A stretch of 30,682 bases of DNA, taken from the NCBI GenBank assembly GCA_038245435.1, contig JBBRSL010000008.1, positions 1 to 30,682 of the forward strand, in the 5' to 3' direction. The number at the start of each line of letters is the position of its first letter. The stretch's first letter is position 1. This DNA comes from JBBRSL01 sp038245435. GTDB taxonomy: Bacteria; Patescibacteriota; Saccharimonadia; Saccharimonadales; CAIOMD01. Positions 21,503-28,421 of this stretch are shown here, in pieces. A model generated the notes under the pieces. The model searched no databases, was not told the DNA's origin, and was given only the letters and a program-made list of their open reading frames with translations. A program made the position numbers and the translations under genes.

Positions 21503-22678
21503 ATGGAAAAAATTGCTAAGACCCCAAAAAAACAAGTAAATTCGTTGCCGTACGTAATGGTGGCAGTGGCATTTATTGCTGGCATGCTTGGTAGTATTGT
21601 TGGGCCACGGCTGTTTCCGGAGCGTATCACATCACTCAGCTCTGCAAGTAATGGGCAGCGCGTGGTATCCAGCCAAAGCGAGCTTATTGCCAGTATCGCT
21701 AAGGATGTCGGCCCAAGTGTCGTATCTATTACGGTTAAAACACAGGCGCAACCAACCGCTCTTGATCAACTATTTGGTGGCGGTGCTGCAAGCGGGCAGG
21801 TAAGTGAAGGCGCCGGTACGGGTATTATTTTGTCGAGTGATGGCGTTATTATGACCAATCGTCACGTCGTAGCAGAAGGCGTTACCAGTGTGAGTATTAC
21901 AACGTCAGATGGCAAGCAGTACGACAATGTTGAAATTTTAGCGCGCGATCCACGCACAAACTTTGATGTCGCGTTTCTAAAGATTAAAGGTGTTAATAAT
22001 CTTAAGCCAGCCAAAATTGGCGATAGTGCAAAAATGCAGGTGGGTGACGCAGTCATCGCTATTGGCAATGCGCTCGGCGAATTTCAAAATACGGTTACAA
22101 CGGGCATAATATCGGGCTTGAGCCGTCCAATTACGGCTGGCGATAGCGCCAGTAGTGCCGAATCGCTGACTAATTTGTTCCAAACAGATGCTGCTATTAA
22201 CCCTGGTAACTCCGGTGGCCCACTGGTAAACATGAACGGTGAAGTTATAGGGCTCAACACAGCTGTTGCTGGTGATGGTGCGCAAAATATTGGCTTTTCT
22301 ATCCCAACAAATGACATTAAAACGCAAATTGCCAGTATCTTAAAAGACGGTAAATTGCAGATACCGTATATGGGCGTGCGCTATATTGTGCTTAACGAAG
22401 CGCTTAAAGCGCGTTACAACTTAGGAACAGCCGAAGGCGCTTGGCTTAAAGGCACCAACGCAGCACCTGCTGTTGTAAATGGCAGCCCCGCAGATAAAGC
22501 CGGCCTTAAAGAGGGCGATATTGTCACGAAAGTAAATGGTGAAGATGTAAACCAAGATAATCCGCTCGCCACGCGCTTAAGTAAGTATGGTGTTGGCGAA
22601 ACGATTGAAGTTACCTATTTGCGTGACGGCAAAGAGCAAAAAACCAAAGCTACGCTCGAAACAGCACCAACAAACTAG
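21503..22678 (+). CDS. htrA: HtrA/DegP-like S1C serine protease with PDZ domain
   Basis: This 391-aa protease is membrane-anchored and degrades or refolds damaged exported proteins. A transmembrane signal anchor lies at ~16-34. The trypsin-like domain carries the catalytic triad His121 (TNRHVV), Asp155 (NFDVAFLK) and Ser237 (PGNSGGPL). One PDZ domain (~285-385) contains GSPADKAGLKEGDIVTKVNG. The start is ATG at 21503 with a good SD (GGGAGA). It is the third gene of the LCP operon, 20 nt after the membrane-protein gene. In a cell that exports kilodalton-scale repetitive fibres, surface quality control is a natural role (inferred). Confidence 0.93.
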   Translation: MEKIAKTPKKQVNSLPYVMVAVAFIAGMLGSIVGPRLFPERITSLSSASNGQRVVSSQSELIASIAKDVGPSVVSITVKTQAQPTALDQLFGGGAASGQVSEGAGTGIILSSDGVIMTNRHVVAEGVTSVSITTSDGKQYDNVEILARDPRTNFDVAFLKIKGVNNLKPAKIGDSAKMQVGDAVIAIGNALGEFQNTVTTGIISGLSRPITAGDSASSAESLTNLFQTDAAINPGNSGGPLVNMNGEVIGLNTAVAGDGAQNIGFSIPTNDIKTQIASILKDGKLQIPYMGVRYIVLNEALKARYNLGTAEGAWLKGTNAAPAVVNGSPADKAGLKEGDIVTKVNGEDVNQDNPLATRLSKYGVGETIEVTYLRDGKEQKTKATLETAPTN

Positions 22679-22935
22679 TAACTAATTTTAAGTACATTTT
22701 CCAACTTTGGCAGTAAAGTTGGGCAAACTGCTGGGCGCTTTTGCCCTTGGCATAGGCCTTAGTCAAAGCCAACAACTACAAAAAGAACTCACTGGCTCTT
22801 ATTACTTGGGAATCGCCAGCTTAACAACTTTTTGTTCTAAAGTTGTTGTTTTGACAGTCCTATCCAGGGCACAAAATATGCCCAGACCCAAGAATCACAT
22901 AGAAGAATTACTAATTTTGTAATTCCTTTCATTAA

Positions 22936-22960
22936 AAGTTCGCCGAAATTAGGCGAACTT
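22936..22960 (-). terminator. 9-bp hairpin, possible minus-strand terminator for prmC
   Basis: AAGTTCGCC (22936-22944) pairs perfectly with GGCGAACTT (22952-22960) across a 7-nt loop. On the minus strand it is followed by TTAATG after a short T-run, and it lies ~265 nt beyond the prmC stop. Assignment is tentative. Confidence 0.35.
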
Positions 22961-23031
22961 CTATTGGTTAACTACGGGTTTGGGCATGCAAAGTATTCCT
23001 GGATAAGAACGATATCAATTACGACGAGAAA

Positions 23032-23089
23032 GCAAAAAGCTGTTAAGACCTAGCCTCCAAAATAACAAGCTAGGTTGAGTTCTTTTTGC
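23032..23089 (+). terminator. Compound A/T-tract hairpin
   Basis: An outer 8-bp stem pairs GCAAAAAG (23032-23039) with CTTTTTGC (23082-23089). An inner 7-bp stem pairs ACCTAGC (23048-23054) with GCTAGGT (23069-23075). The T5 tract in the outer arm fits a plus-strand terminator or the 3' part of a small RNA. Confidence 0.4.
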
Positions 23090-23224
23090 AGTGTAATTTA
23101 TACCAGTGGTTATACAAAGACATGCTTTGCGCCCGAGCGTTTTGGTACTTTGTCGGCACAAAGTACAAAATCAATCATAGCTAATAGAAATCGAGCAAGG
23201 AGGTAGGTCCCAACAAATCAGTAA

Positions 23225-24031
23225 TTAGCTAAGTGTATAAAGCTGTACTAATATACTTGTCTTAGTTAGTCCATAGCCCGCATTATTGGCCAGTACTTCA
23301 ATCTCTCCGTGCTGTGATTCAAGCGATTCGGTCAATACGTATGTGGGCTTATGTAATAGGGCGTTTACCCCTCTAAATAATCCTCGGTAGTGGTCTAGGC
23401 CATCACTGCCAGAAAATAGCGCCGTGGCGGGCTCCTTGGTTATTTCTGTCGAAGTTATTATGCCGTCAGGCACATATGGTAAGTTGGCACAGATAATGTC
23501 GAATTTCTTGCCTGAAAAGCCGGTAAACAAATCAGAAATAGTAAACGTAACTCGGGCACCGAGTGTTTTGGCATTAAGTTCGGCAATTTTAAGGGCGTCT
23601 TTCGATACATCGGTTGCTGTAACTTTGCTATGTGGTATTTCGAGCGCAAGCGTTATGGCTATACAACCACTACCGGTCCCAATATCAGCTACGCGAGGGG
23701 CTTCGTAGTTGAGCGCTTTAACCATGTCTATCATATTTTCGGTTTCTGGGCGCGGAATTAACACATGTTCGTTCACTAAATAGTCGCGACCATAGAATTC
23801 TTTCTTATTTACGATATAGGCGATTGGTATGCCGCCTAGCCGCTGCTCACGAGTGCTGTCGAGCTTAACGAGTGTGGTCGCGGGCAGAGCCATTTCTGGG
23901 TGCGCAAGCAGGGTAGCCCGAGTTGTTTGCAACACGTGCTCAAGCAGTAAAAGTGCATCGAGTCGTGCCGAATCAATCGAACTTGCAGTAAATTTATCAG
24001 TGGTTTCGCGCAACCAGCCATCGATAGTCAT
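23225..24031 (-). CDS. prmC: Release-factor glutamine methyltransferase PrmC
   Basis: This 268-aa SAM-dependent methyltransferase modifies the glutamine of the GGQ motif in release factors. An N-terminal helical domain (1-85) precedes the catalytic fold with LIPRPETE at ~91-98, the SAM-binding loop DIGTGSG at ~116-122 and the substrate motif NLPY at ~183-186. Most PrmC proteins have NPPY, so the Leu is a variant. The ATG at 24031 matches the family N-terminus; an open frame extends to a GTG at 24154, but the extra 41 residues do not look like the family and cross a G-rich repeat. It sits downstream of prfA, its substrate, but two plus-strand genes separate them. Confidence 0.92.
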   Translation of the reverse strand: MTIDGWLRETTDKFTASSIDSARLDALLLLEHVLQTTRATLLAHPEMALPATTLVKLDSTREQRLGGIPIAYIVNKKEFYGRDYLVNEHVLIPRPETENMIDMVKALNYEAPRVADIGTGSGCIAITLALEIPHSKVTATDVSKDALKIAELNAKTLGARVTFTISDLFTGFSGKKFDIICANLPYVPDGIITSTEITKEPATALFSGSDGLDHYRGLFRGVNALLHKPTYVLTESLESQHGEIEVLANNAGYGLTKTSILVQLYTLS

Positions 24032-24038
24032 TGTACTA

Positions 24039-24069
24039 GGGTAATGGGTAATGGGTACTGGGTAAAGGG
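24039..24069 (+). promoter_or_regulatory. Five-run G-quadruplex motif upstream of prmC
   Basis: Five GGG runs are separated by four 4-nt loops (TAAT, TAAT, TACT, TAAA). This meets the usual intramolecular G4 rule with one spare run. It lies 8 nt upstream of the prmC ATG, with the G-rich strand being the prmC template strand. It is also a tandem 7-bp repeat (GGGTAAT-like). Confidence 0.7.
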
Positions 24070-24139
24070 CAACACAAAAAACCGCAACATTATTGCCGCT
24101 AATACTTAGTACATAATACCCATAATCCAGAACGAAACA

Positions 24140-24168
24140 TTGACAAAAACGCACTTTTTTGCTATAGT
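24140..24168 (+). promoter_or_regulatory. Sigma-70-type promoter of the 125-aa gene
   Basis: TTGACA (24140-24145) is separated by exactly 17 nt from TATAGT (24163-24168). This is the best consensus promoter in the window. The predicted start near 24175 gives a ~50-nt A-rich leader ending in an AAGGA SD 8 nt before the ATG. Confidence 0.8.
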
Positions 24169-24201
24169 GTATGTAAAGTTACAAAAACAAAAACGCACTT
24201 T
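24143..24201 (+). repeat. 15-bp perfect direct repeat flanking the promoter start
   Basis: ACAAAAACGCACTTT occurs at 24143-24157, overlapping the -35 and spacer, and again at 24187-24201 in the leader. The spacing is 44 bp (about four helical turns), which suits a protein binding the same face of DNA at both sites. It may be a pair of operators. Confidence 0.6.
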
Positions 24202-24225
24202 AAAAAAACAAACAAGGAACAAAAA

Positions 24226-24603
24226 ATGAGTGAAACATCACCAGCAACAAACCACGGCGAGTATCTAATTGGTCGAACAGTGTACGTTATTGAAAGAAAA
24301 GAACAGTCTGATGAAGGCTTAGTAGCTATTCGAGAATCTAGTGTTGTAGGGGCCGACGAAGGAACCGACGTTAATGAATTGTGGTATAGCGGTGTTATTG
24401 ATGGCGTTAAGCCTGTCCCTATAAGTGAGCCAGCCAATGCTCAACTTGCCATTACTGACGAAAATAGCCATTCTGCAACGCTACAATTTGAAGATGGTAA
24501 CAATATTTCTGGAACAATTGAAAAAATATCGAATTTCATGGACGGCCCAAGTACTGACGTCGGCGGAACAACTGAATGGGAAGTTTTTGTCCCGGAAAGT
24601 TAA
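24226..24603 (+). CDS. Small acidic protein of unknown function
   Basis: This 125-aa protein was not recognised. It is acidic (many Asp/Glu) with alternating beta-like strands (EYLIGRTVYVIERKE, GTIEKISNFM, EWEVFVPES). It has no signal peptide or transmembrane segment, so it should be cytoplasmic. A strong promoter, an AAGGA SD and a textbook terminator directly after the stop show it is an independent, probably well-expressed gene. A direct repeat across its promoter hints at dedicated control. It interrupts the usual prfA-prmC neighbourhood. Confidence 0.8.
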   Translation: MSETSPATNHGEYLIGRTVYVIERKEQSDEGLVAIRESSVVGADEGTDVNELWYSGVIDGVKPVPISEPANAQLAITDENSHSATLQFEDGNNISGTIEKISNFMDGPSTDVGGTTEWEVFVPES

Positions 24604-24622
24604 GTTACTGTAATAGGTCTAA

Positions 24623-24656
24623 ATAGAGGCTTCCTAAAAGGAAGCCTCTATTTTTT
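24623..24656 (+). terminator. Rho-independent terminator after the 125-aa gene
   Basis: A 12-bp perfect stem (24623-24634 with 24640-24651) has a TAAAA loop and runs into a T-tract ending at 24656. It lies about 20 nt after the stop codon. The next gene begins 14 nt later and so needs its own promoter. Confidence 0.9.
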
Positions 24657-24670
24657 GCTAAGATGTATTT

Positions 24671-25180
24671 ATGGGAAAATACTTAATAACTGGTAGGCAG
24701 GGCTCTGGAAAAACTACGGTAATAAAAACCTTACAGGCTCGCAGATTTACTGCCTATAACACCGATGATATTGCCGAAACTACCAAGCTGCAAAATAAAG
24801 AAACAAATGAAGGTATTGCGTGGCCTAGCGGTGCTGTTGATTGGTCAAGTTATGCATGGAACTGGCAAAAACCGGTTATAGAAATACTTTTAGAGTCTGA
24901 CGACCAAGTATTTTTGGGCGCGGTCGTCTCGAACCAAGAGGAATATTATTCGCTTTTTGACCATATATTTTTGATAGAAGTAGATGCTGATACACTGCGA
25001 AGAAGGCTAGAATCGCATGAACACGCAAGTCACCATTTACCGGGAGAAATTGATAGGATTGTGAAGGGGCACAACGATAAACAAAAAGCTATGCTCGTTG
25101 AAGGAGTTACTGCAATATCTGGTAACCGTACGCCAGATGAAATTGTAGATGAAATTCTTAAAATATGCGGCTTAGCTTAA
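24671..25180 (+). CDS. P-loop nucleotide kinase-like protein
   Basis: This 169-aa protein has the Walker A motif GRQGSGKTT at residues 8-16, directly after the first beta strand, as in adenylate/shikimate-kinase-like P-loop proteins. A second strand with Asp (TAYNTDDIAE, ~28-37) could bind the substrate. DHIFLIEVDADTLRRRLESHEH (in part, ~97-117) resembles the lid and arginine region of these kinases. The substrate cannot be told from sequence. No SD precedes the ATG; TAAGAT ends 6 nt before it and could be the -10 box of a leaderless mRNA located just after the upstream terminator. Confidence 0.8.
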   Translation: MGKYLITGRQGSGKTTVIKTLQARRFTAYNTDDIAETTKLQNKETNEGIAWPSGAVDWSSYAWNWQKPVIEILLESDDQVFLGAVVSNQEEYYSLFDHIFLIEVDADTLRRRLESHEHASHHLPGEIDRIVKGHNDKQKAMLVEGVTAISGNRTPDEIVDEILKICGLA

Positions 25181-25232
25181 GTTTTTTTGCAGCTTTTCCA
25201 ACATCTAACATCAATCGTCCAACGTCCAATTC

Positions 25233-26288
25233 TCAGCTCTCGTCGCTAATGAGCTTACGTTCGTAGGCATACAATTCGTCAACCAAAACTTGAACATCCC
25301 CAGTCATAAAGGCGGGGATGTTTGAACGACTGTAGCCAATGCGGTGGTCGGTTATGCGGTCTTGTGGGTAGTTGTAGGTACGAATTTTTTCGCTTCGGTC
25401 GCCACTGCCAATAAGCTTTTTGCGGGCATCGCTCAGCTCTTTTTGCTCTGTTTCGAGCTTGTGCGAAAGCAGGCGAGCACGCAGCACTTTCATGGCTTTA
25501 TCTTTGTTCTTAATTTGTGATTTTTCGTCTTGGCAGGTCACGACTAAGCCGCTCGGAACGTGCGTAATACGTACGGCGCTGTCGGTGGTGTTAACACTTT
25601 GGCCACCGTGGCCACCACTGCGATATACATCTATGCGTAGGTCGCTTGGGTTGATTTCGATATCGGTTTCTTCGGCCTCCGGCAGTACGGCAACGGTAAT
25701 AGTACTGGTATGGATACGGCCTTGGCTTTCAGTAGATGGCACGCGTTGAACGCGGTGCACGCCCGCTTCGAACTTAAAAGTTCTAAATGCATTTTCGCCA
25801 CGAATACTAAATATAATTTCTTTAAAGCCACCGACTTCGCTTGGGCTTTCGCTAATCAACTCTACCTTGAATGCATGGGTTTCGGTATAACGCACGTAGG
25901 CACGGTACAGCTCACCGGCAAACAGGCTGGCTTCATCGCCACCGGCGCCGGCGCGGATTTCGATAATACAATCACGCTCGTCGTTCGGGTCTTTGGGTGT
26001 GAGGGCTTCATCTAGTTCTTCGCTCGTTTGGGCGAGCTTTGATTCGAGCTCTTCGACCTCAATTGCCGCAAGCTCGGCAAGTTCATCGGTGCCACTGGCC
26101 ATTTCGCGCGCCTGCGCGAGTTGATCAGTAAGAATTTGCTGAAAATCAAACAGGGCAATAGTGCTTTCGAGCATCTTTTGGCGGCGGGCAAGCTTAGGGT
26201 ATTCGAGGTCACTAAAAATAGCCGGGTCTTGCAGTTTTGTTTGCAGGCCTTCTAGTTCGGTTCGGAGTGCTTGAATCTTTTGTTGCAT
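25233..26288 (-). CDS. prfA: Peptide chain release factor 1
   Basis: This 351-aa factor recognises UAA and UAG stop codons and triggers peptide release. The codon-reading tripeptide is PST at ~184-186 (PxT class; PAT is the common form), within HRVQRVPSTESQGRIHTS. The catalytic GGQ is at ~228-230 in SGGHGGQSVNTTDSAV. The length is normal for RF1. Its own stop is TGA, which RF1 does not read, and it is the only TGA stop among the genes with visible ends in this window. The ATG is at 26288 with a weak AAGG upstream. A terminator-like hairpin separates it from rpmE, so it probably has its own promoter or depends on readthrough. Confidence 0.95.
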   Translation of the reverse strand: MQQKIQALRTELEGLQTKLQDPAIFSDLEYPKLARRQKMLESTIALFDFQQILTDQLAQAREMASGTDELAELAAIEVEELESKLAQTSEELDEALTPKDPNDERDCIIEIRAGAGGDEASLFAGELYRAYVRYTETHAFKVELISESPSEVGGFKEIIFSIRGENAFRTFKFEAGVHRVQRVPSTESQGRIHTSTITVAVLPEAEETDIEINPSDLRIDVYRSGGHGGQSVNTTDSAVRITHVPSGLVVTCQDEKSQIKNKDKAMKVLRARLLSHKLETEQKELSDARKKLIGSGDRSEKIRTYNYPQDRITDHRIGYSRSNIPAFMTGDVQVLVDELYAYERKLISDES

Positions 26289-26323
26289 GGTTATTACCTT
26301 AATAGTACGAGAGTTTTACAAAT

Positions 26324-26359
26324 AAAAACAGCGTGGGCAAATAACCTCACGCTGTTTTT
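26324..26359 (-). terminator. 12-bp hairpin terminator between rpmE and prfA
   Basis: AAAAACAGCGTG (26324-26335) pairs perfectly with 26348-26359 across a 12-nt loop. On the minus strand the stem ends in TTTTT-ATTT. It lies 13 nt after the rpmE stop. The symmetric A/T flanks could also work in the other direction. Confidence 0.8.
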
Positions 26360-26371
26360 AAGTAGCAATAG

Positions 26372-26704
26372 CTAAACTTCGCCGAGTTTTTTCGCCTCTT
26401 CTTTTTTAGCTTTAGCGGCTTTTGTGCCTGCTGCGAGCTTTGCTTCTTTAGCCTTAGCTGCTGCTTTAGCGCGCGCTTCGAACTTGTCTACGCGACCTTC
26501 GATATCAAGCAACTTTTCGTCACCGGTATAAAACGGGTGTGTTGAGCTACTGATGTGTACTTTAATGACAGGGTACTCTTTGCCATCGGTCCACTTAGTG
26601 GTTTCGTTGGTTTTGGCGGTTGATTTACTTAAAAATTTGAACCCGTTGTTGAGGTCTTCGAACACGACAGTACGGTAGTCGGTTGGGTGAATAGCTTTTT
26701 TCAC
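26372..26704 (-). CDS. rpmE: Ribosomal protein bL31, type B
   Basis: This 110-aa 50S protein shows the type-B (zinc-free) L31 signature: MKKAIHPTDYRTVVFEDL at the start, then HISSSTHPFYTG and EGRVDKF. The CxxC zinc ligands of type A are absent. After residue ~77 comes a ~33-residue Ala/Lys/Glu-rich tail that typical L31 lacks. The start is GTG at 26704 with AGGA 8 nt upstream. It is divergent from rpsB, with a well-formed promoter. Confidence 0.93.
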   Translation of the reverse strand: MKKAIHPTDYRTVVFEDLNNGFKFLSKSTAKTNETTKWTDGKEYPVIKVHISSSTHPFYTGDEKLLDIEGRVDKFEARAKAAAKAKEAKLAAGTKAAKAKKEEAKKLGEV

Positions 26705-26790
26705 AGTTATATCCTAAAACTCGATTATTTAGTGCTTGAGCGCCGGTTAGCAGCGAGTACTGCAGACGGTTAGTGCTCTTTAACTAAATG

Positions 26791-26819
26791 AGTATACAAA
26801 AAATACTAATTTTCGTCAA
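26791..26819 (-). promoter_or_regulatory. rpmE promoter
   Basis: On the minus strand TTGACG (26814-26819) is separated by 17 nt from TATACT (26791-26796). The leader to the rpmE GTG is about 80 nt. Confidence 0.75.
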
Positions 26820-26830
26820 GGGTAGGGTAC

Positions 26831-26859
26831 TTGTGTAACAGATACAGACATGGTATGCT
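26831..26859 (+). promoter_or_regulatory. rpsB-tsf promoter
   Basis: TTGTGT (26831-26836) is separated by 17 nt from TATGCT (26854-26859), with a TGG extended -10 just before it. The -35 boxes of rpsB and rpmE are only 11 bp apart back to back, so the two may compete or be co-regulated. Confidence 0.7.
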
Positions 26860-26885
26860 GTTTAAGCAATATTTTTAACGAAGCA

Positions 26886-26930
26886 ACTTTTCGCATATAT
26901 CCTCCCCGCTCGGGGCAACAAGCGAAAAGT
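26886..26930 (+). promoter_or_regulatory. Structured rpsB leader hairpin
   Basis: ACTTTTCGC (26886-26894) pairs perfectly with GCGAAAAGT (26922-26930), enclosing a CCCC-GCTC-GGGG hairpin (26904-26915). The SD stretch GAAGGGAGATAAGG begins right at the base of the stem. Autoregulatory S2-binding rpsB leaders are known in several phyla; whether this is one is inference. Confidence 0.5.
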
Positions 26931-26951
26931 GAAGGGAGATAAGGATACCAA

Positions 26952-27683
26952 ATGAGCCAAGTAGATATGAAGGCCTTGCTAGAAGCGGGCGCACACTTTG
27001 GTCACAAGACCAGCCGCTGGCACCCAAAAATGGCCGTCAACATTCACAGCAAACGCGGTGAAACACACATTATTAACCTTGAACGCACCGTCGATCAACT
27101 CGAAGATGCTATTAAGTTTGTCGAACGAACGGTCGGCGAAGGCAAGCAGATTCTTTTTGTGGGCACCAAACGCCAGGCAAAAGATGTGCTTAAGGCTGCA
27201 GCTGATGCAACTGGTATGCCATATGTAACCGAGCGTTGGCTTGGTGGCATGCTAACTAACAGCAACACGGTCAACGGTCGCGTAAAGCACCTTAAAGATC
27301 TCGAAGCTAAAATGGCAAGTGGCGAATTGAACGCAAAGTACAATAAGCTCGAAGTTCAGCGCTACCAAGAAGAAATCGATCTTATGAACCACAACTTTGG
27401 TGGTATCAAAGAAATGAATGGTCGCCCAGGTGTACTATTTGTTGTTGATATCGTCGAAGAAGATAACGCTGTACGTGAAGCTACAAAGCTTGGTATTCCG
27501 GTTGTCGCAATTGTCGACACCAATGCAGACCCAAGTAAAGTACAGTTCCCAATTGCATCAAACGACGACGCAATTAAGGCCGTAGCACTTATTACCAGCT
27601 ACATCCAAGAAGCTGTCGAAGCGGGTAAGGCTGCGCACGCAAAAAAAGCAGTTAAACCAGCTACCACTGCAGACGAAAAATAA
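26952..27683 (+). CDS. rpsB: Ribosomal protein uS2
   Basis: This 243-aa 30S protein has classic S2 features: LLEAGAHFGHKTSRWHPKM near the N-terminus, ILFVGTKRQAKD, YVTERWLGGMLTN, and PGVLFVVDI...EAxKLGIPVVAIVDTNADP. The last ~25 residues are a Lys/Ala-rich tail. The ATG has a strong SD. It is followed by tsf 48 nt downstream, the usual rpsB-tsf operon. Confidence 0.97.
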   Translation: MSQVDMKALLEAGAHFGHKTSRWHPKMAVNIHSKRGETHIINLERTVDQLEDAIKFVERTVGEGKQILFVGTKRQAKDVLKAAADATGMPYVTERWLGGMLTNSNTVNGRVKHLKDLEAKMASGELNAKYNKLEVQRYQEEIDLMNHNFGGIKEMNGRPGVLFVVDIVEEDNAVREATKLGIPVVAIVDTNADPSKVQFPIASNDDAIKAVALITSYIQEAVEAGKAAHAKKAVKPATTADEK

Positions 27684-27731
27684 TTTTCGACCACAAATTT
27701 TTGAACTAAACCTTACGAAAGGACTAAAAAC

Positions 27732-28334
27732 ATGGCAGAAATTACTCTTGATAACATTAAGCGACTCCGCGAACTAACTGGTGTTGGTATTACCGATGCT
27801 AAGGTAGCACTCGTAGAATCAGACGGCGATTTTGATAAAGCGCTTGCAGCTATGCGTAAAAAGGGCATGACCAAAGCCGAAAAGCGCGGCGAACGCGAAG
27901 CTCGTTCTGGCGTTATTGGTAGCTATTTGCACGACGACCGCATTGGCGTTTTGGTAGAAGTAAACTGTGAAACTGATTTTGTTGCGCGCAACGAAAAGTT
28001 CACTGCACTCGTAAAAGACATCGCTATGCACGTTGCCGCCAGTAACCCAGAATTTGTCAGCACCGACGACATCGATGAAGCTGTTAAGGCAGCGGCTACG
28101 GCTGAATTTACCGACAAGGTAAAAGCCGAAGGCAAACCAGATAACATGGTGCCGCAAATCGTTGAAGGTATGCTTAAAAAGCACTTTGCCGAAAAGTGTT
28201 TGCTTGACCAACCTTTTATTAAGAACCCTGACATCACTGTTGGTCAGTATATAAAAGAAGAAGGTATCGCAAAACTAGGCGAAAACATCCTTGTCCGACG
28301 TTTTAGCCGTTTGGCGCTTGGCGAAGTTAACTAA
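27732..28334 (+). CDS. tsf: Elongation factor Ts
   Basis: This 200-aa protein is the nucleotide-exchange factor for EF-Tu. The N-terminal UBA-like domain has LRELTGVGITDAKVAL and the TDFVARNEKF core motif follows (ETDFVARN). The short length matches the compact EF-Ts of some phyla rather than the ~280-aa proteobacterial form. A good SD (GAAAGGA) precedes the ATG. It ends the operon before a strong terminator. Confidence 0.96.
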   Translation: MAEITLDNIKRLRELTGVGITDAKVALVESDGDFDKALAAMRKKGMTKAEKRGEREARSGVIGSYLHDDRIGVLVEVNCETDFVARNEKFTALVKDIAMHVAASNPEFVSTDDIDEAVKAAATAEFTDKVKAEGKPDNMVPQIVEGMLKKHFAEKCLLDQPFIKNPDITVGQYIKEEGIAKLGENILVRRFSRLALGEVN

Positions 28335-28352
28335 GAAGATTTATAAGTGATA

Positions 28353-28380
28353 AAAAAACGGGCAGTTATGCCCGTTTTTT
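28353..28380 (+). terminator. Rho-independent terminator of rpsB-tsf
   Basis: An 11-bp stem (28353-28363 with 28370-28380) combines a GGGC/GCCC core with an A6/T6 extension and has a 6-nt loop, 18 nt after the tsf stop. Confidence 0.9.
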
Positions 28381-28388
28381 ATTTTAAT

Positions 28389-28397
28389 TGCTATACT
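28389..28397 (+). promoter_or_regulatory. Extended -10 promoter of the beta-helix gene
   Basis: TGC-TATACT at 28389-28397, within the 12-nt string ATTGCTATACTT that is also found before the kelch gene (4821-4832). No -35 is visible; the tsf terminator lies just upstream. Confidence 0.5.
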
Positions 28398-28421
28398 TAT
28401 ACCAAGTAAAAGGGTAGTGCT

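Larger units (their letters stand above)
22679..23224. other. Gene-free stretch with a cluster of hairpins
   Basis: No convincing protein gene is visible. A 71-codon frame at 22707-22922 starts at TTG without SD and its ends coincide with hairpins, so it was not accepted. The stretch contains at least seven inverted repeats: 22701-22722, 22721-22746, 22823-22847, 22868-22884, 22936-22960, 23032-23089 and 23145-23166. A TTGACA at 22852-22857 has no good -10 at the right distance. An SD-like AAGGAGG at about 23197-23203 is followed by no usable open frame. It may encode one or more small RNAs or be an array of terminators. Confidence 0.45.

Noticed and set aside
22707..22922. 71-codon plus-strand frame after htrA
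   Set aside because: It starts at TTG without SD, its composition is not protein-like, and it is crossed by several perfect hairpins.
24032..24154. Longer prmC start at GTG 24154
   Set aside because: The added N-terminal residues do not match PrmC and are partly encoded by the G-rich tandem repeat; the ATG at 24031 fits the family.
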